Assembly: GCA_021852225.1 (NCBI GenBank)
Contig: JAJZOA010000140.1
Span: forward strand, 1 to 17,108
DNA from: Planctomycetota bacterium
GTDB lineage: Bacteria > Planctomycetota > Phycisphaerae > WQYP01
Direction: 5' to 3'
Length of the DNA: 17,108 bases
Part shown: one piece after another, positions 8,809 to 15,762 of the stretch
How the letters are laid out: every line of letters starts with the position of its first letter
Position numbering within the stretch: the stretch's first letter is position 1
Program-made: the position numbers and the translations under genes
The notes under the pieces: generated by a model
The model's input: only the letters and a program-made list of their open reading frames with translations
What the model was told of the DNA's origin: nothing
Databases searched by the model: none

Positions 8809-9228
8809 ATGAAGAGCTTTACGGAATATCTGACCTTTCACGTTCCCCAGCGGGTGGATTTCGTGCATATTACCCCGCGGCTGGAAGATTGCGTCCGCCG
8901 CAGCGGCATTCAGGAAGGATTGCTGCTGTGCAACGCGATGCACATTTCCGCATCGGTATTTATTAATGACAACGAAGCCGGCCTGCATGAGGATTACCGC
9001 CAGTGGCTGGAAAAACTTGCGCCGCACAAACCGGTTGACGCGTACCGGCATAATGACACCGGTGAAGACAATGCCGACGCACACCTGAAACGTCAAATAA
9101 TGGGCCGCGAGGTGGTGGTCGCCATTACCGGCGGAAAAATGGACTTCGGCCCGTGGGAGCAGGTTTTTTATGGCGAATTTGATGGCAAACGAAACAAGCG
9201 CGTTCTGGTAAAAATTATTGGTGAGTAA
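8809..9228 (+). CDS. yjbQ: YjbQ-family (UPF0047) protein, secondary thiamine-phosphate synthase-like
   Basis: A 139-residue single-domain protein of full family length. Conserved blocks are VHITPRLED (19-27), [19 protein letters not shown] (36-54), [16 protein letters not shown] (79-94) and the C-terminal [18 protein letters not shown] (109-126). The family is a small cytoplasmic fold that usually trimerises around conserved His and acidic residues. E. coli YjbQ has weak thiamine-phosphate synthase activity and can replace ThiE when overexpressed, but the physiological role is unsettled. The ATG at 8809 gives the canonical family N-terminus (MKSF..YL.F). Its ribosome binding site is weak (only GG-type matches). 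No thiamine genes are nearby. It converges with a membrane-protein gene 30 bases after its stop. Confidence 0.92.
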   Translation: MKSFTEYLTFHVPQRVDFVHITPRLEDCVRRSGIQEGLLLCNAMHISASVFINDNEAGLHEDYRQWLEKLAPHKPVDAYRHNDTGEDNADAHLKRQIMGREVVVAITGGKMDFGPWEQVFYGEFDGKRNKRVLVKIIGE

Positions 9229-9258
9229 TCCACAATCCGCCTGCGGCAGCGGAGACCG

Positions 9259-9963
9259 CTATTTTTCGGCTTTTCCATCTTTTTTTGCGGATCGCCAGCG
9301 CAAATATTGATAAAGCATGGATGCCGCAGTTACCGCCGCCACAAGCGTAAATAAACGAACCGGGTGATCCAGCAATTGGGCATGAAGGCGGCGATTCTGT
9401 GCAGGCCGCGCGCAAGCCACCATGACTCCCAGCAAACCGCCCACCCCCAGCAGAGCTCCTTCCAGCGTGCACAGCAACACCACCCCCAGTCGAAATAAAT
9501 ACAGCCCCGCCACACACAACAGAACCAGTCCCACGGCCGCGGGCACCCAGCGGAAATCCGGCGGCTGATGAAACCAGTGCCACAACGCAATGCCGCCTAA
9601 ACAGCCAATCAGTCCGCCCGCCACCATCGCCGTCGCCTGCATGACCGGCACTAAAAGCAGGCCCAGAATGGTGCCCGCCAGAGCCGCCGCCACCGCCGCC
9701 ACAAAGGACCAATGCACCAGATACATGCCGAAATACCAGCCCAGTGCGGCGCAATTGGCCATTACCACCGCTCGATAATGCCGCCAGGAAATCAGTAGAA
9801 AAATCAGCCCGACCAGCGCCAGCAGCGCGTCCCAGCGGGCGTCTGGAACAGGAAAGTTGCGGGCCAACAACCGCCAGTGCGCGTACAAATGCAGTATTCG
9901 CTGATGCCATTCCGGCATGGAAAGGCTCGTCCAGACGGATGTACTGGTTGGCTGGCGCGACAT
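9259..9963 (-). CDS. Polytopic membrane protein, paralogue-like to the adjacent upstream gene
   Basis: From the ATG at 9963 this is 234 residues with about seven hydrophobic segments (near 45-60, 65-84, 87-104, 107-128, 140-157, 159-185 and 201-219) and a short Lys/Glu-rich cytoplasmic-type tail (SAKKDGKAEK). I do not recognise a named family; Gly/Ala/Leu-rich helices with GxxxG patterns recall DUF4203/TMEM198-like proteins, which is only a guess. The frame is open to an ATG at 10020, but those extra 19 codons are AT-rich, lack a ribosome binding site, and look like spacer. An AGGG 12 bases before 9963 is weak support, so the start is uncertain. It follows the next gene on the same strand and shares its architecture and C-terminal plan. 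An overlapping frame (9215-10144, -) is a Gly/Arg-rich shadow. Confidence 0.65.
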   Translation of the reverse strand: MSRQPTSTSVWTSLSMPEWHQRILHLYAHWRLLARNFPVPDARWDALLALVGLIFLLISWRHYRAVVMANCAALGWYFGMYLVHWSFVAAVAAALAGTILGLLLVPVMQATAMVAGGLIGCLGGIALWHWFHQPPDFRWVPAAVGLVLLCVAGLYLFRLGVVLLCTLEGALLGVGGLLGVMVACARPAQNRRLHAQLLDHPVRLFTLVAAVTAASMLYQYLRWRSAKKDGKAEK

Positions 9964-10055
9964 TGTGAGCATCATCCCTGATGAAAAATAAGTATTCTGA
10001 TTTTTCGCCGCCTTCGGCATTGCCGGAAATCAGCGTCCGGAAATATGTATTGGAA

Positions 10056-10949
10056 CTATTTTTTTTCCTCGGTGGCGTCCTTCTTTTTGTTTTTCTTCTG
10101 CCGGTGAATATGGCGATATTGCGCGGCCATACCCAACAGGCCACAGGCGGTGAATATCCACAGCGGATGCAGCCGCTGGTTGGCCCAGGCCAGATTTTTC
10201 GGGCTATACCACTGCCCCGCTACGGCAACCGCGGCAAAGATCATCAGCGTTCCGAGCCACGCCCCTCCCACCAGACTTGTTGCCCGCGAAAAAATAATTC
10301 CCAGCAGAAGCGCAATGAGTCCCGCCCCGGCCGCCATGGCATACATGGCACTGCGTTGCCCGGCGGACAACTTGCCCAGCCGATCATGAATATTCACATA
10401 CACGCGCGTGACCACCTGCCACAGCCAAGCGGGTTTGATTTTGCGGGATTGCGTTCCGGCACCGGCAGAACCAGCCTTGCCGCCCCTACTGACGGTGGTA
10501 GATGCCGCCGACTTATTGCCCGGCAATTGCGCAGCGTGATCCGTTGGCTGCGACGCGGCGATTGTTTTTCCGCTGCCCTTCTGCACGGCTTCAGTCAGAC
10601 TATGCAATGCGCTATGGGTCCAGACGCCATCACAAAAACTCGCCACCCCCACCACTATTGCCGCGGCGATCAGGGCAGCCAAAACAGCCTGAGTTATGCG
10701 GAACAGCAGGCCACCGAGAATAAGTCCGGCAATAATACCTGTAATGACAGTGGTCAGGCGGGCCAGACTTGCGTGCCACAATACCGGTACAAGAAAGCCG
10801 CCACACGCACCCACCACAACCATAAGCAGCGTCACCAGCGGCCGCGCCACCCGAACAGCTTCCAGCCACAGGACCAGTCCCACAACCAGGGTGATGGCGG
10901 TTGCCAGCAGAAAAGGCCATGTTGGGGGCGGAATATCGTTCGTGTTCAC
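10056..10949 (-). CDS. Polytopic membrane protein with low-complexity central linker
   Basis: A 297-residue protein starting at GTG, with AGGA 8 bases upstream; a TTG at 11003 is possible but less supported. Hydrophobic segments lie near 11-30, 36-57, 66-83 and 86-105. A polar low-complexity linker rich in Ser, Ala, Gly, Gln and Lys spans about 110-195, and three more segments lie near 201-219, 224-243 and 261-278. It ends in a very basic/acidic tail (RQKKNKKKDATEEKK). The N-terminus contains PPP (7-9). It does not match a family I can name. The downstream gene 9259-9963 has the same order of helices and a comparable RLH...YQYLR/AQYRH charged C-terminus without the long linker, so the two look like an old tandem duplication. 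They are probably co-transcribed, with about 90 bases between this stop and the next start. Confidence 0.72.
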   Translation of the reverse strand: MNTNDIPPPTWPFLLATAITLVVGLVLWLEAVRVARPLVTLLMVVVGACGGFLVPVLWHASLARLTTVITGIIAGLILGGLLFRITQAVLAALIAAAIVVGVASFCDGVWTHSALHSLTEAVQKGSGKTIAASQPTDHAAQLPGNKSAASTTVSRGGKAGSAGAGTQSRKIKPAWLWQVVTRVYVNIHDRLGKLSAGQRSAMYAMAAGAGLIALLLGIIFSRATSLVGGAWLGTLMIFAAVAVAGQWYSPKNLAWANQRLHPLWIFTACGLLGMAAQYRHIHRQKKNKKKDATEEKK

Positions 10950-10957
10950 ACCAGGTT

Positions 10958-10961
10958 TCCT
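10958..10961 (-). promoter_or_regulatory. Shine-Dalgarno site supporting a GTG start at 10949
   Basis: AGGA on the minus strand sits 8 bases before the GTG at 10949. The longer TTG start at 11003 has no comparable site. Confidence 0.5.
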
Positions 10962-11067
10962 GCAAAATCCAAAATCAGCCTCGCCGTCCAGAGTTCGGTA
11001 CAAATAATGTTAGCCGATTGGAGGTCTAATTTAAATCCATGCCGAATCCGAGCTAAATCTGATTCCG

Positions 11068-11085
11068 GGTCTCTTTCAAAGGACC
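11068..11085. repeat. Imperfect palindrome GGTCTCTTTCAAAGGACC upstream of the tRNA-Glu promoter
   Basis: An 18-base imperfect inverted repeat with a CTTTCAAAGG core, about 90 bases upstream of a similar perfect inverted repeat in the tRNA promoter spacer. It could be an operator pair or chance. The rest of the 262-base gap (10950-11211) shows no open reading frame worth calling. Confidence 0.25.
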
Positions 11086-11167
11086 GATCCCTTCGGCAGA
11101 CCAATGCCGGCATATCCTCCGGGCCACAGGGAGATATATTACACGTTTGAACCCGAATTCAGACGAT

Positions 11168-11196
11168 TTGTCGCCTTTCAAAAGGCTTGGTATAAT
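11168..11196 (+). promoter_or_regulatory. Near-consensus sigma70-type promoter of tRNA-Glu
   Basis: TTGTCG at 11168-11173, a spacer of exactly 17 bases, and a perfect TATAAT at 11191-11196. Transcription would begin about 8-10 bases before the mature tRNA 5' end at 11212, as expected for a stable-RNA promoter. Confidence 0.8.
11173..11186. repeat. Perfect inverted repeat GCCTTT-CA-AAAGGC between -35 and -10
   Basis: A 6-base-pair inverted repeat with a 2-base centre occupies most of the promoter spacer. A symmetric protein bound there would block RNA polymerase. The core CTTTCAAA(A)GG recurs at 11073-11082. Confidence 0.35.
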
Positions 11197-11211
11197 GCTC
11201 GGCTCTGGTTC

Positions 11212-11284
11212 GCCCTCATCGTCTAGAGGCCTAGGACACGGGCTTTTCACGCCTGTAACTGGGGTTCGAATCCCCATGAGGGCA
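11212..11284 (+). tRNA. tRNA-Glu, anticodon UUC
   Basis: A complete 73-base cloverleaf. The acceptor stem GCCCTCA (11212-11218) pairs with TGAGGGC (11277-11283), and A11284 is the discriminator. The anticodon stem CGGGC/GCCTG (one G-U pair) carries the 7-base loop TTTTCAC, which puts TTC at positions 34-36. The T arm is TGGGG-TTCGAAT-CCCCA. The 3' CCA is not encoded (AATT follows), so it must be added by nucleotidyltransferase. It has its own strong promoter and is followed by a terminator-like hairpin before efp. Confidence 0.96.
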
Positions 11285-11294
11285 ATTGGCGAAT

Positions 11295-11322
11295 AGCGCC
11301 GCCGTGCGGCGCTTATTTTTTA
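11295..11322 (+). terminator. Intrinsic terminator after tRNA-Glu, or attenuator before efp
   Basis: AGCGCCGC (11295-11302), loop CGT and GCGGCGCT (11306-11313) form a perfect 8-base-pair GC-rich stem, followed directly by a T-rich tract TATTTTTTA. It ends only about 21 bases before the efp ATG, leaving almost no room for a separate efp promoter after it. Partial readthrough from the tRNA promoter may therefore supply efp mRNA. Confidence 0.82.
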
Positions 11323-11343
11323 TGTACCTGAAACGGGGTTTGC

Positions 11344-11910
11344 ATGTCCATCAAGGCTATCGACCTGCGGCGAGGCGTAGCGGTCGAATACAACAACAAG
11401 CTATATGTCGTCCATGATTTTGCCAAAGTTTCCAAGGGAAACTGGCGTTCCTTCATGCAGGTAAAGCTTAAGGACACCCAGACCGGCAGCATTATAGAGC
11501 AGCGATTCCGCGTGGATGACACGCTTGAAGAAGCGTTTCTCGAACAAAAGCCGATGCAATACCTGTACTCCGATAACGGGCGGCATTGCTTCATGGACCT
11601 GGTCGACTACGAACAACTGGAACTCTCCGGCGATGTGGTGGGCGAAGCCGTGCAGTATTTGAAGCCGGATACCGCCGTGCAGATCACCATGTATCAGGGC
11701 AAGCCCTTTTCAGTTGAATTACCCAACACGGTTGAACTGGAAATTAAGGACTGTCCGCCAAGCATCAAAGGTGCGACCGTCAGCAATGTTGGCAAAGACG
11801 CAATCCTGGAAACAGGCCTGATCCTGAACGTGCCTGATTTCATCAATAAGGGCACGGTAGTGCGTGTGGATACCCGCACTGGCGAATATCTGGGGCGAGT
11901 TAACGATTGA
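11344..11910 (+). CDS. efp: Translation elongation factor P
   Basis: A 188-residue cytoplasmic protein that binds between the ribosomal P and E sites and relieves stalling at polyproline. It has full family length and three beta-barrel domains: KOW-like (about 1-65), OB (66-128) and OB (130-188). The C-terminal GTVVRVDTRTGEYLGRV is the classic EF-P signature. Aligning the domain I loop between conserved Tyr21 and Phe37 (the same spacing as in E. coli) puts Asn33 where E. coli has the beta-lysylated Lys34. Lys31 and Arg35 lie nearby in SKGNWRSF. So the usual Lys and Arg modification types do not obviously apply, and no modification enzyme is encoded in the window. The start matches the family; the ribosome binding site is a weak GGGG at about 6 bases. 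It is followed after 86 bases by a same-strand membrane-protein gene. Confidence 0.96.
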   Translation: MSIKAIDLRRGVAVEYNNKLYVVHDFAKVSKGNWRSFMQVKLKDTQTGSIIEQRFRVDDTLEEAFLEQKPMQYLYSDNGRHCFMDLVDYEQLELSGDVVGEAVQYLKPDTAVQITMYQGKPFSVELPNTVELEIKDCPPSIKGATVSNVGKDAILETGLILNVPDFINKGTVVRVDTRTGEYLGRVND

Positions 11911-11996
11911 GGGCCGATCCTGAATGATTGCCCGCGGCCGTGGCGTACATGCGCGCCGCGGCCTGTGTGGATTCCTCCTCCTGCCGGGGCCAGAAC

Positions 11997-12974
11997 ATGA
12001 CACAAAACCCATCGTCCAGCCCGCCGCCGGCACCCTCCACCCCTCCCGCAAAGCCCCAGCCGATTATTTTTCAGCGGCCACCGCGTTTGCTTGCGCTTAT
12101 TCTCATGCTGTTGATAGAACCCCGCCAGTGGGCGATTGCAGCTCGCTACCGCGTGACTGTAATTCTCTGGCCATTCCTGCTGGTGCTTTTTGCCAGCTCA
12201 CTGCTGACGGGATATCCCATGGCCAGCCGCATCATGCATCTGGCCCGGCAGTTCGCCGTCAGTTACGACAAATCTTTTGATCCCATGCTGCTGACCAACG
12301 GACGATTGTCAGTCATACCCACGCCCGGCAAAAAGCCGCTCAAAATTGTCGGATCGGGCGGGAAGCTTATCGTGCGGCCGAACGTGACGGGCCTGTACCG
12401 TGACACTTCCATGCCAATGGTCATGGTTCTGACGCAAAACCATCTGATCTACACCGGGTCCTGGGCGATGTTCGCCACACCCCGGCAAAGCATTTCTGTC
12501 CGGCAATTGCAGACTGTATTGGCTCAGTCCAATGGAATGCCGATTGGTCAGGGCAAAAACGGCCAACTGTTGCCGCCCCCGGTAAAGGTCAGCAGCGCCA
12601 CACTGCTGGCGCTTATTAATTCCAACCATGCCACGATTACAGCGTTGATCACCGTCATGTTCGGTATGGTGATTTTTCTCTCGAACGGACTCTGGAGCGT
12701 TCTAATGATTGTGATGATCAGTCCGCTCATTGCCATGATCAACCGGCCCAACCAAATGCCGCTGGGGCGGGCGTACCGCATCAGCATGGCTCTGATGGTT
12801 CCCCTGCTGGCAATCCGCAGCCTGCTGGTACTGTTTCATATTGTGCCGCTGGAAGATCAATCGATGGCGGTTTCTTTTCTGATGTTCATATCTCCTTTGC
12901 CACTGGCAATCTGGGCGGCCGTGCTGTCTGCCCGCATGTATGCGCCGCAAAAGAAACGCGGGCCTTCGACCTAA
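11997..12974 (+). CDS. Polytopic membrane protein, possibly DUF1189-like
   Basis: A 325-residue protein from the ATG at 11997 (GGGG 7 bases upstream). The frame is open to 11928, but earlier starts lack ribosome binding sites. The N-terminus is Pro/Ser-rich (PPP at 9-11). One membrane segment lies at about 53-72. An extracytoplasmic domain follows (about 75-205) containing NGRLSV, GGKLIVRPN and LTQNHLIYTG, then four C-terminal membrane segments near 212-229, 231-248, 262-282 and 290-311. One helix, an extracytoplasmic beta domain with NG(K/R)L and a vv-l-t-x-(n/d)-x-l-i pattern, then a cluster of helices recalls DUF1189. That assignment is tentative and from memory. It sits 86 bases after efp on the same strand and may share its transcript. 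It converges with the oxidoreductase gene. Confidence 0.75.
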   Translation: MTQNPSSSPPPAPSTPPAKPQPIIFQRPPRLLALILMLLIEPRQWAIAARYRVTVILWPFLLVLFASSLLTGYPMASRIMHLARQFAVSYDKSFDPMLLTNGRLSVIPTPGKKPLKIVGSGGKLIVRPNVTGLYRDTSMPMVMVLTQNHLIYTGSWAMFATPRQSISVRQLQTVLAQSNGMPIGQGKNGQLLPPPVKVSSATLLALINSNHATITALITVMFGMVIFLSNGLWSVLMIVMISPLIAMINRPNQMPLGRAYRISMALMVPLLAIRSLLVLFHIVPLEDQSMAVSFLMFISPLPLAIWAAVLSARMYAPQKKRGPST

Positions 12975-13048
12975 GCCAGCGCGATCGGACTTCAACAGTA
13001 TTTTGCTGTAAGCTGCGGCGGGCAACCCGCGGTCCGGAGGCTTCTTAT

Positions 13049-14035
13049 TTATTCTGGACGGCCAGCGTTTCGTGCCAGAATTGCCATCCGCGTTGGATGA
13101 AGTTGCAATTCCAGCGCCTGGCGGGAAATGCCACTGACAATTTCTTCCGCCAGAAGGTCTAGTTGATCTTTGCCCGGTTCCACCTGTTCCAAAGGTCCCG
13201 CATCCCCTCCGGCTGTGTACCAACGGGTACGTTGCCCACCATCTGTTATTTCCGCCATGCCTTGGGTGCCAAAAATGCGCAGGTGTTCATTCCCCCACAG
13301 GCCGAACCCACGCGGATTAAGGTAATTTGCAACCGCCGTGCCCAGCGCGCCACCCCCAAGGCGCATCATCAGGGATGCGGCGATCCGCAGGCCGGTGCCA
13401 TTTTCCGCGCGCGTGGTTTCAATAGCATAAATGGATTCAACAGGCAGACCCGCAACCTGTTCAATCATTCGCAGCGTGTGGGAGGCACATTGCAATAATA
13501 AGCCGCCATCCACATCTTCATCATCCGGACGGCCCGCATGCATCGGATAAGATTTCTGAGCCAGAACCTGAATCACACGGCCCAATCGGCCGGACTCCAC
13601 CATGCGCCGCAAGGCCAGATATGGCTGCTGCCAGCCAATATCGTTGGCCATTTCCCGGAATACCAAGCCCAACTCGACCGCGGCGTTAATAAGACGATCA
13701 AGGTCCGGCAGTGTCATGGCACACGGCTTTTCCGCCAATACATGCCGTCCGGCCTGCAGACATTTTATGGCTTGTGCCGCCTGGTCGGCGCGGCGCGGAC
13801 TGCACAAACTGACCAGCCGCACCGCCGGATTCGCCAAAAGATCCTCCAGACTTTCCACCTTTGCGACGGATGCGTCTTCCAAAGCCGCAGGCGGAAGGCC
13901 GCGTACGGACATTTGCGCATGGGCAACCAGCCGAAAATTGGAATCATGCATCAAGCTCGCGGCGATCTGGTGTCCATTTTCACCAAACAGGCCGACGCCG
14001 ATTTTTTGTCCCTGCCGTAAATTTGGATTTATCAT
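13049..14035 (-). CDS. Gfo/Idh/MocA family NAD(P)-dependent oxidoreductase
   Basis: A 328-residue protein of typical family length. The N-terminal Rossmann segment is KIGVGLFGENGHQI (11-24), followed by LVSLCSP and the hallmark EKP at 102-104 (AEKPCAM). The C-terminal substrate domain has DVDGGLLLQCASHTLRMIE, with His186 at the catalytic-His position of the family. Members oxidise or reduce sugars, inositols or related polyols with NAD(P); the substrate cannot be inferred here. The ATG at 14047 directly abuts an AGGAG site, so the in-frame ATG at 14035 (12 bases from it) is preferred. It has its own promoter and diverges from the aminotransferase gene. The glycine-rich loop is slightly unusual (GxGxxGxxG read as GVGLFGENG). 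The family call is strong, the substrate unknown. Confidence 0.9.
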   Translation of the reverse strand: MINPNLRQGQKIGVGLFGENGHQIAASLMHDSNFRLVAHAQMSVRGLPPAALEDASVAKVESLEDLLANPAVRLVSLCSPRRADQAAQAIKCLQAGRHVLAEKPCAMTLPDLDRLINAAVELGLVFREMANDIGWQQPYLALRRMVESGRLGRVIQVLAQKSYPMHAGRPDDEDVDGGLLLQCASHTLRMIEQVAGLPVESIYAIETTRAENGTGLRIAASLMMRLGGGALGTAVANYLNPRGFGLWGNEHLRIFGTQGMAEITDGGQRTRWYTAGGDAGPLEQVEPGKDQLDLLAEEIVSGISRQALELQLHPTRMAILARNAGRPE

Positions 14036-14047
14036 TGGATATTCCAT

Positions 14048-14052
14048 CTCCT
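14048..14052 (-). promoter_or_regulatory. Shine-Dalgarno site deciding the oxidoreductase start
   Basis: AGGAG on the minus strand abuts the ATG at 14047 with no spacer and lies 12 bases from the ATG at 14035. The latter is long but workable, so 14035 is preferred. Confidence 0.5.
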
Positions 14053-14071
14053 GACACCTGAAGGCGGGTTG

Positions 14072-14101
14072 ATCATACGACTTGTTTCCATGCGCTGGCA
14101 A
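14072..14101 (-). promoter_or_regulatory. Candidate sigma70-type promoter of the oxidoreductase gene
   Basis: Read on the minus strand: TTGCCA (14101-14096), an 18-base spacer, then TATGAT (14077-14072). Transcription would start near 14065, about 30 bases before the preferred ATG at 14035. The same -35 hexamer is used by the yjbQ-gene promoter. Confidence 0.55.
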
Positions 14102-14207
14102 GCCGCCGGCCCGCGATAGGTTTACGCGAATGCCATTCCCGAACACCGGATTCCGTCCCGCCGCCACTGGCGATTTTTAATGACGTGATGCACTCGGTTG
14201 AACCCGC

Positions 14208-14213
14208 TATAAT
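14208..14213 (+). promoter_or_regulatory. Candidate -10 element of the aminotransferase gene
   Basis: A perfect TATAAT lies 46 bases before the ATG at 14260. The -35 region is poor (GTGATG at a 17-base spacing), so an activator may be needed. Its position argues against a start at 14185, upstream of this element. Confidence 0.45.
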
Positions 14214-14259
14214 CAGTTTCGTTAAAGAATGGATCGGTTGTTACACAGGATTTTCTGGC

Positions 14260-15645
14260 ATGTCTGACACATTTATGACCCGGGTCGAAAAACATCGCGG
14301 ACTGCAGTATGATCTGCATCAGCAGTTTGTGAATCCCGCCTTTGTTAAAATGCTTAAAACCATTGGTTTCGACAAAAATTATGTCCGCGGCGAAGGGTGC
14401 TACCTCTGGGACCCGGATGGCAACAAATATCTGGACCTTCTGACCGGCTGGGGAGTGTTCATGCTGGGAAGGAATCATCCCAAAATCCGCGCGGTTCTCC
14501 ATGAACTGCTGGATGTGGCAAGCCCGAATCTGGTCCGCATGGATTGCAGTATCTTAAGCGGCCTGGTGGCCAAAACTCTGGTTTCGCACATGCCGGAGGG
14601 GCTTTCCCGCGTATTTTTTACCAACAGCGGTACGGAATCTGTTGAAACCGCCCTCAAATTCGCCCGCTGCACCACCGGCCGCGAAAAAATAGTGTATGTG
14701 GAACATGCCTTTCACGGCCTGACGACTGGATCTCTGGCGGTGAACGGCGCGGAGTTTTTTCGTGACCGCTTCGGCCCCCTGCTGCCCGGTACTTCGGCGG
14801 TTCCTTTTAACAACCTGGCCGCCCTGGAACAGGCCCTGGCCAATCATGATGTCGCCGCATTTATTCTCGAGCCGATTCAGGGCAAAACCTGTGAAGTGGT
14901 CCACGACGGCTATCTGGCGGCGGCACAACGCCTGTGCCGCAAAGCCGGCACATTGCTGATTATTGATGAAGTGCAGTCCGGCATGGGCCGCACCGGCAAA
15001 TGGTTCTGCTTTCAACACTGGCCGGAAGTGGAGCCGGATATTGTGTGCGTGGCCAAGGGACTTTCCGGCGGCTTTGTGCCAGTGGGCGCGGTGGTGACGC
15101 GGCCGAAAATTATGGATTGCGTCTTTAGCTCCATGGAACGCTGCGTCGTGCATTCCAACACCTTCGGCCAGAATGACCTGGCTATGGCCGCCGCTCTGGC
15201 CACCATGCAGGTCATTGAGGAAGACAAACTGGTGGAAAATGCCGATACGCTTGGCCGTTATGCGATAAACCGGCTGACTGAAATCGGCAAAACCTGTCCA
15301 TTTGTATCCGAGGTGCGCGGCAAAGGACTGATGTTCGGCATAGATTTTGCCCGCCCCACACATTCGATGAAACTGCGGCTGGCGTGGGATGCCCTGCATA
15401 AATTGAATTTCGGCGTATTCGGTCAGATGATTATTGTGCCATTGCTTCAGGAACACCATATACTTACCCAGGTGGCGGGCTACCATACTGAAGTGATTAA
15501 ATTCCTTCCCCCCATTGTCGCCACGCGCGAGGATATGGACTGGTTCCTTCACGCAATGGAAGCGGTTCTGGCGGACACCCAACGAATTCCCGGCGCGGCA
15601 TGGAACACAGTCATGGGTCTGGCGAAAAATGTGGTCCGGGCCTGA
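14260..15645 (+). CDS. Class III PLP-dependent aminotransferase, HpnO-like
   Basis: A 461-residue fold-type I aminotransferase. Visible motifs are TNSGTESVETALKFAR (from Thr121, PLP phosphate cup), HAFHGLTTG, DEVQSGMGRTG (Asp236, pyridine-nitrogen contact), AKGLSGGFVPVGAV with the Schiff-base Lys266, and HSNTFGQNDLAMAA. The D-to-K spacing of 30 fits the ornithine/acetylornithine aminotransferase group. The N-terminal NPAFVKMLKTIGFDKNYVRG and GWGVFMLGRNHP resemble the HpnO branch, which makes aminobacteriohopanetriol; this is from memory. An HpnN-like exporter follows on the same strand, supporting a lipid role. The ATG at 14260 has AGGA 9 bases upstream and follows a TATAAT; the frame is open to 14185, but that extension precedes the promoter. 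Alternative roles are ornithine or other omega-amine transamination. Confidence 0.88.
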   Translation: MSDTFMTRVEKHRGLQYDLHQQFVNPAFVKMLKTIGFDKNYVRGEGCYLWDPDGNKYLDLLTGWGVFMLGRNHPKIRAVLHELLDVASPNLVRMDCSILSGLVAKTLVSHMPEGLSRVFFTNSGTESVETALKFARCTTGREKIVYVEHAFHGLTTGSLAVNGAEFFRDRFGPLLPGTSAVPFNNLAALEQALANHDVAAFILEPIQGKTCEVVHDGYLAAAQRLCRKAGTLLIIDEVQSGMGRTGKWFCFQHWPEVEPDIVCVAKGLSGGFVPVGAVVTRPKIMDCVFSSMERCVVHSNTFGQNDLAMAAALATMQVIEEDKLVENADTLGRYAINRLTEIGKTCPFVSEVRGKGLMFGIDFARPTHSMKLRLAWDALHKLNFGVFGQMIIVPLLQEHHILTQVAGYHTEVIKFLPPIVATREDMDWFLHAMEAVLADTQRIPGAAWNTVMGLAKNVVRA

Positions 15646-15672
15646 TTTGGACATTATTTTGGGGCCTGTGAA

Positions 15673-15762
15673 TTGATACCCGCGCCACTTGGTCGACGGC
15701 TGGTTGCCGCAATTAAGGCCGTCTGGCAGGCAACCGGCGACTATCTGGATGCACGCAGATGA
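15673..15762 (+). CDS. Possible 29-residue leader peptide overlapping the exporter start
   Basis: A TTG-initiated frame with GGGG 8 bases upstream encodes MIPAPLGRRLVAAIKAVWQA followed by a short polar end. It stops at a TGA that overlaps the ATG of the exporter gene (ATGA), the arrangement typical of translational coupling. It has no recognisable domain and is short enough to be chance. Confidence 0.2.
   Translation: MIPAPLGRRLVAAIKAVWQATGDYLDARR

Noticed and set aside
9231..9248. TCCGC...GCGGA inverted repeat between yjbQ and the membrane gene as a bidirectional terminator
   Set aside because: It is only a 5-base-pair stem with an 8-base loop and no directly following T tract on either strand.
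9215..10144. Minus-strand open frame of 309 codons overlapping both membrane-protein genes
   Set aside because: Its translation is Gly/Arg/Ser-rich without helices. The frame 9259-9963 gives a coherent membrane protein, so this is a shadow.
9981..11150. Plus-strand open frame of 389 codons
   Set aside because: It lies antisense to the membrane-protein gene 10056-10949. Its translation is rich in Gln, His, Arg and Pro with no domain, and it has no ribosome binding site.
13018..13030. GCGGG-CAA-CCCGC hairpin between convergent genes as a terminator
   Set aside because: It is a short stem with no T tract on either side, too weak to call.
14554..15654. Minus-strand open frame of 366 codons
   Set aside because: It lies antisense to the well-supported aminotransferase and gives a His/Gly/Gln-rich translation typical of the antisense of GC-biased codons.
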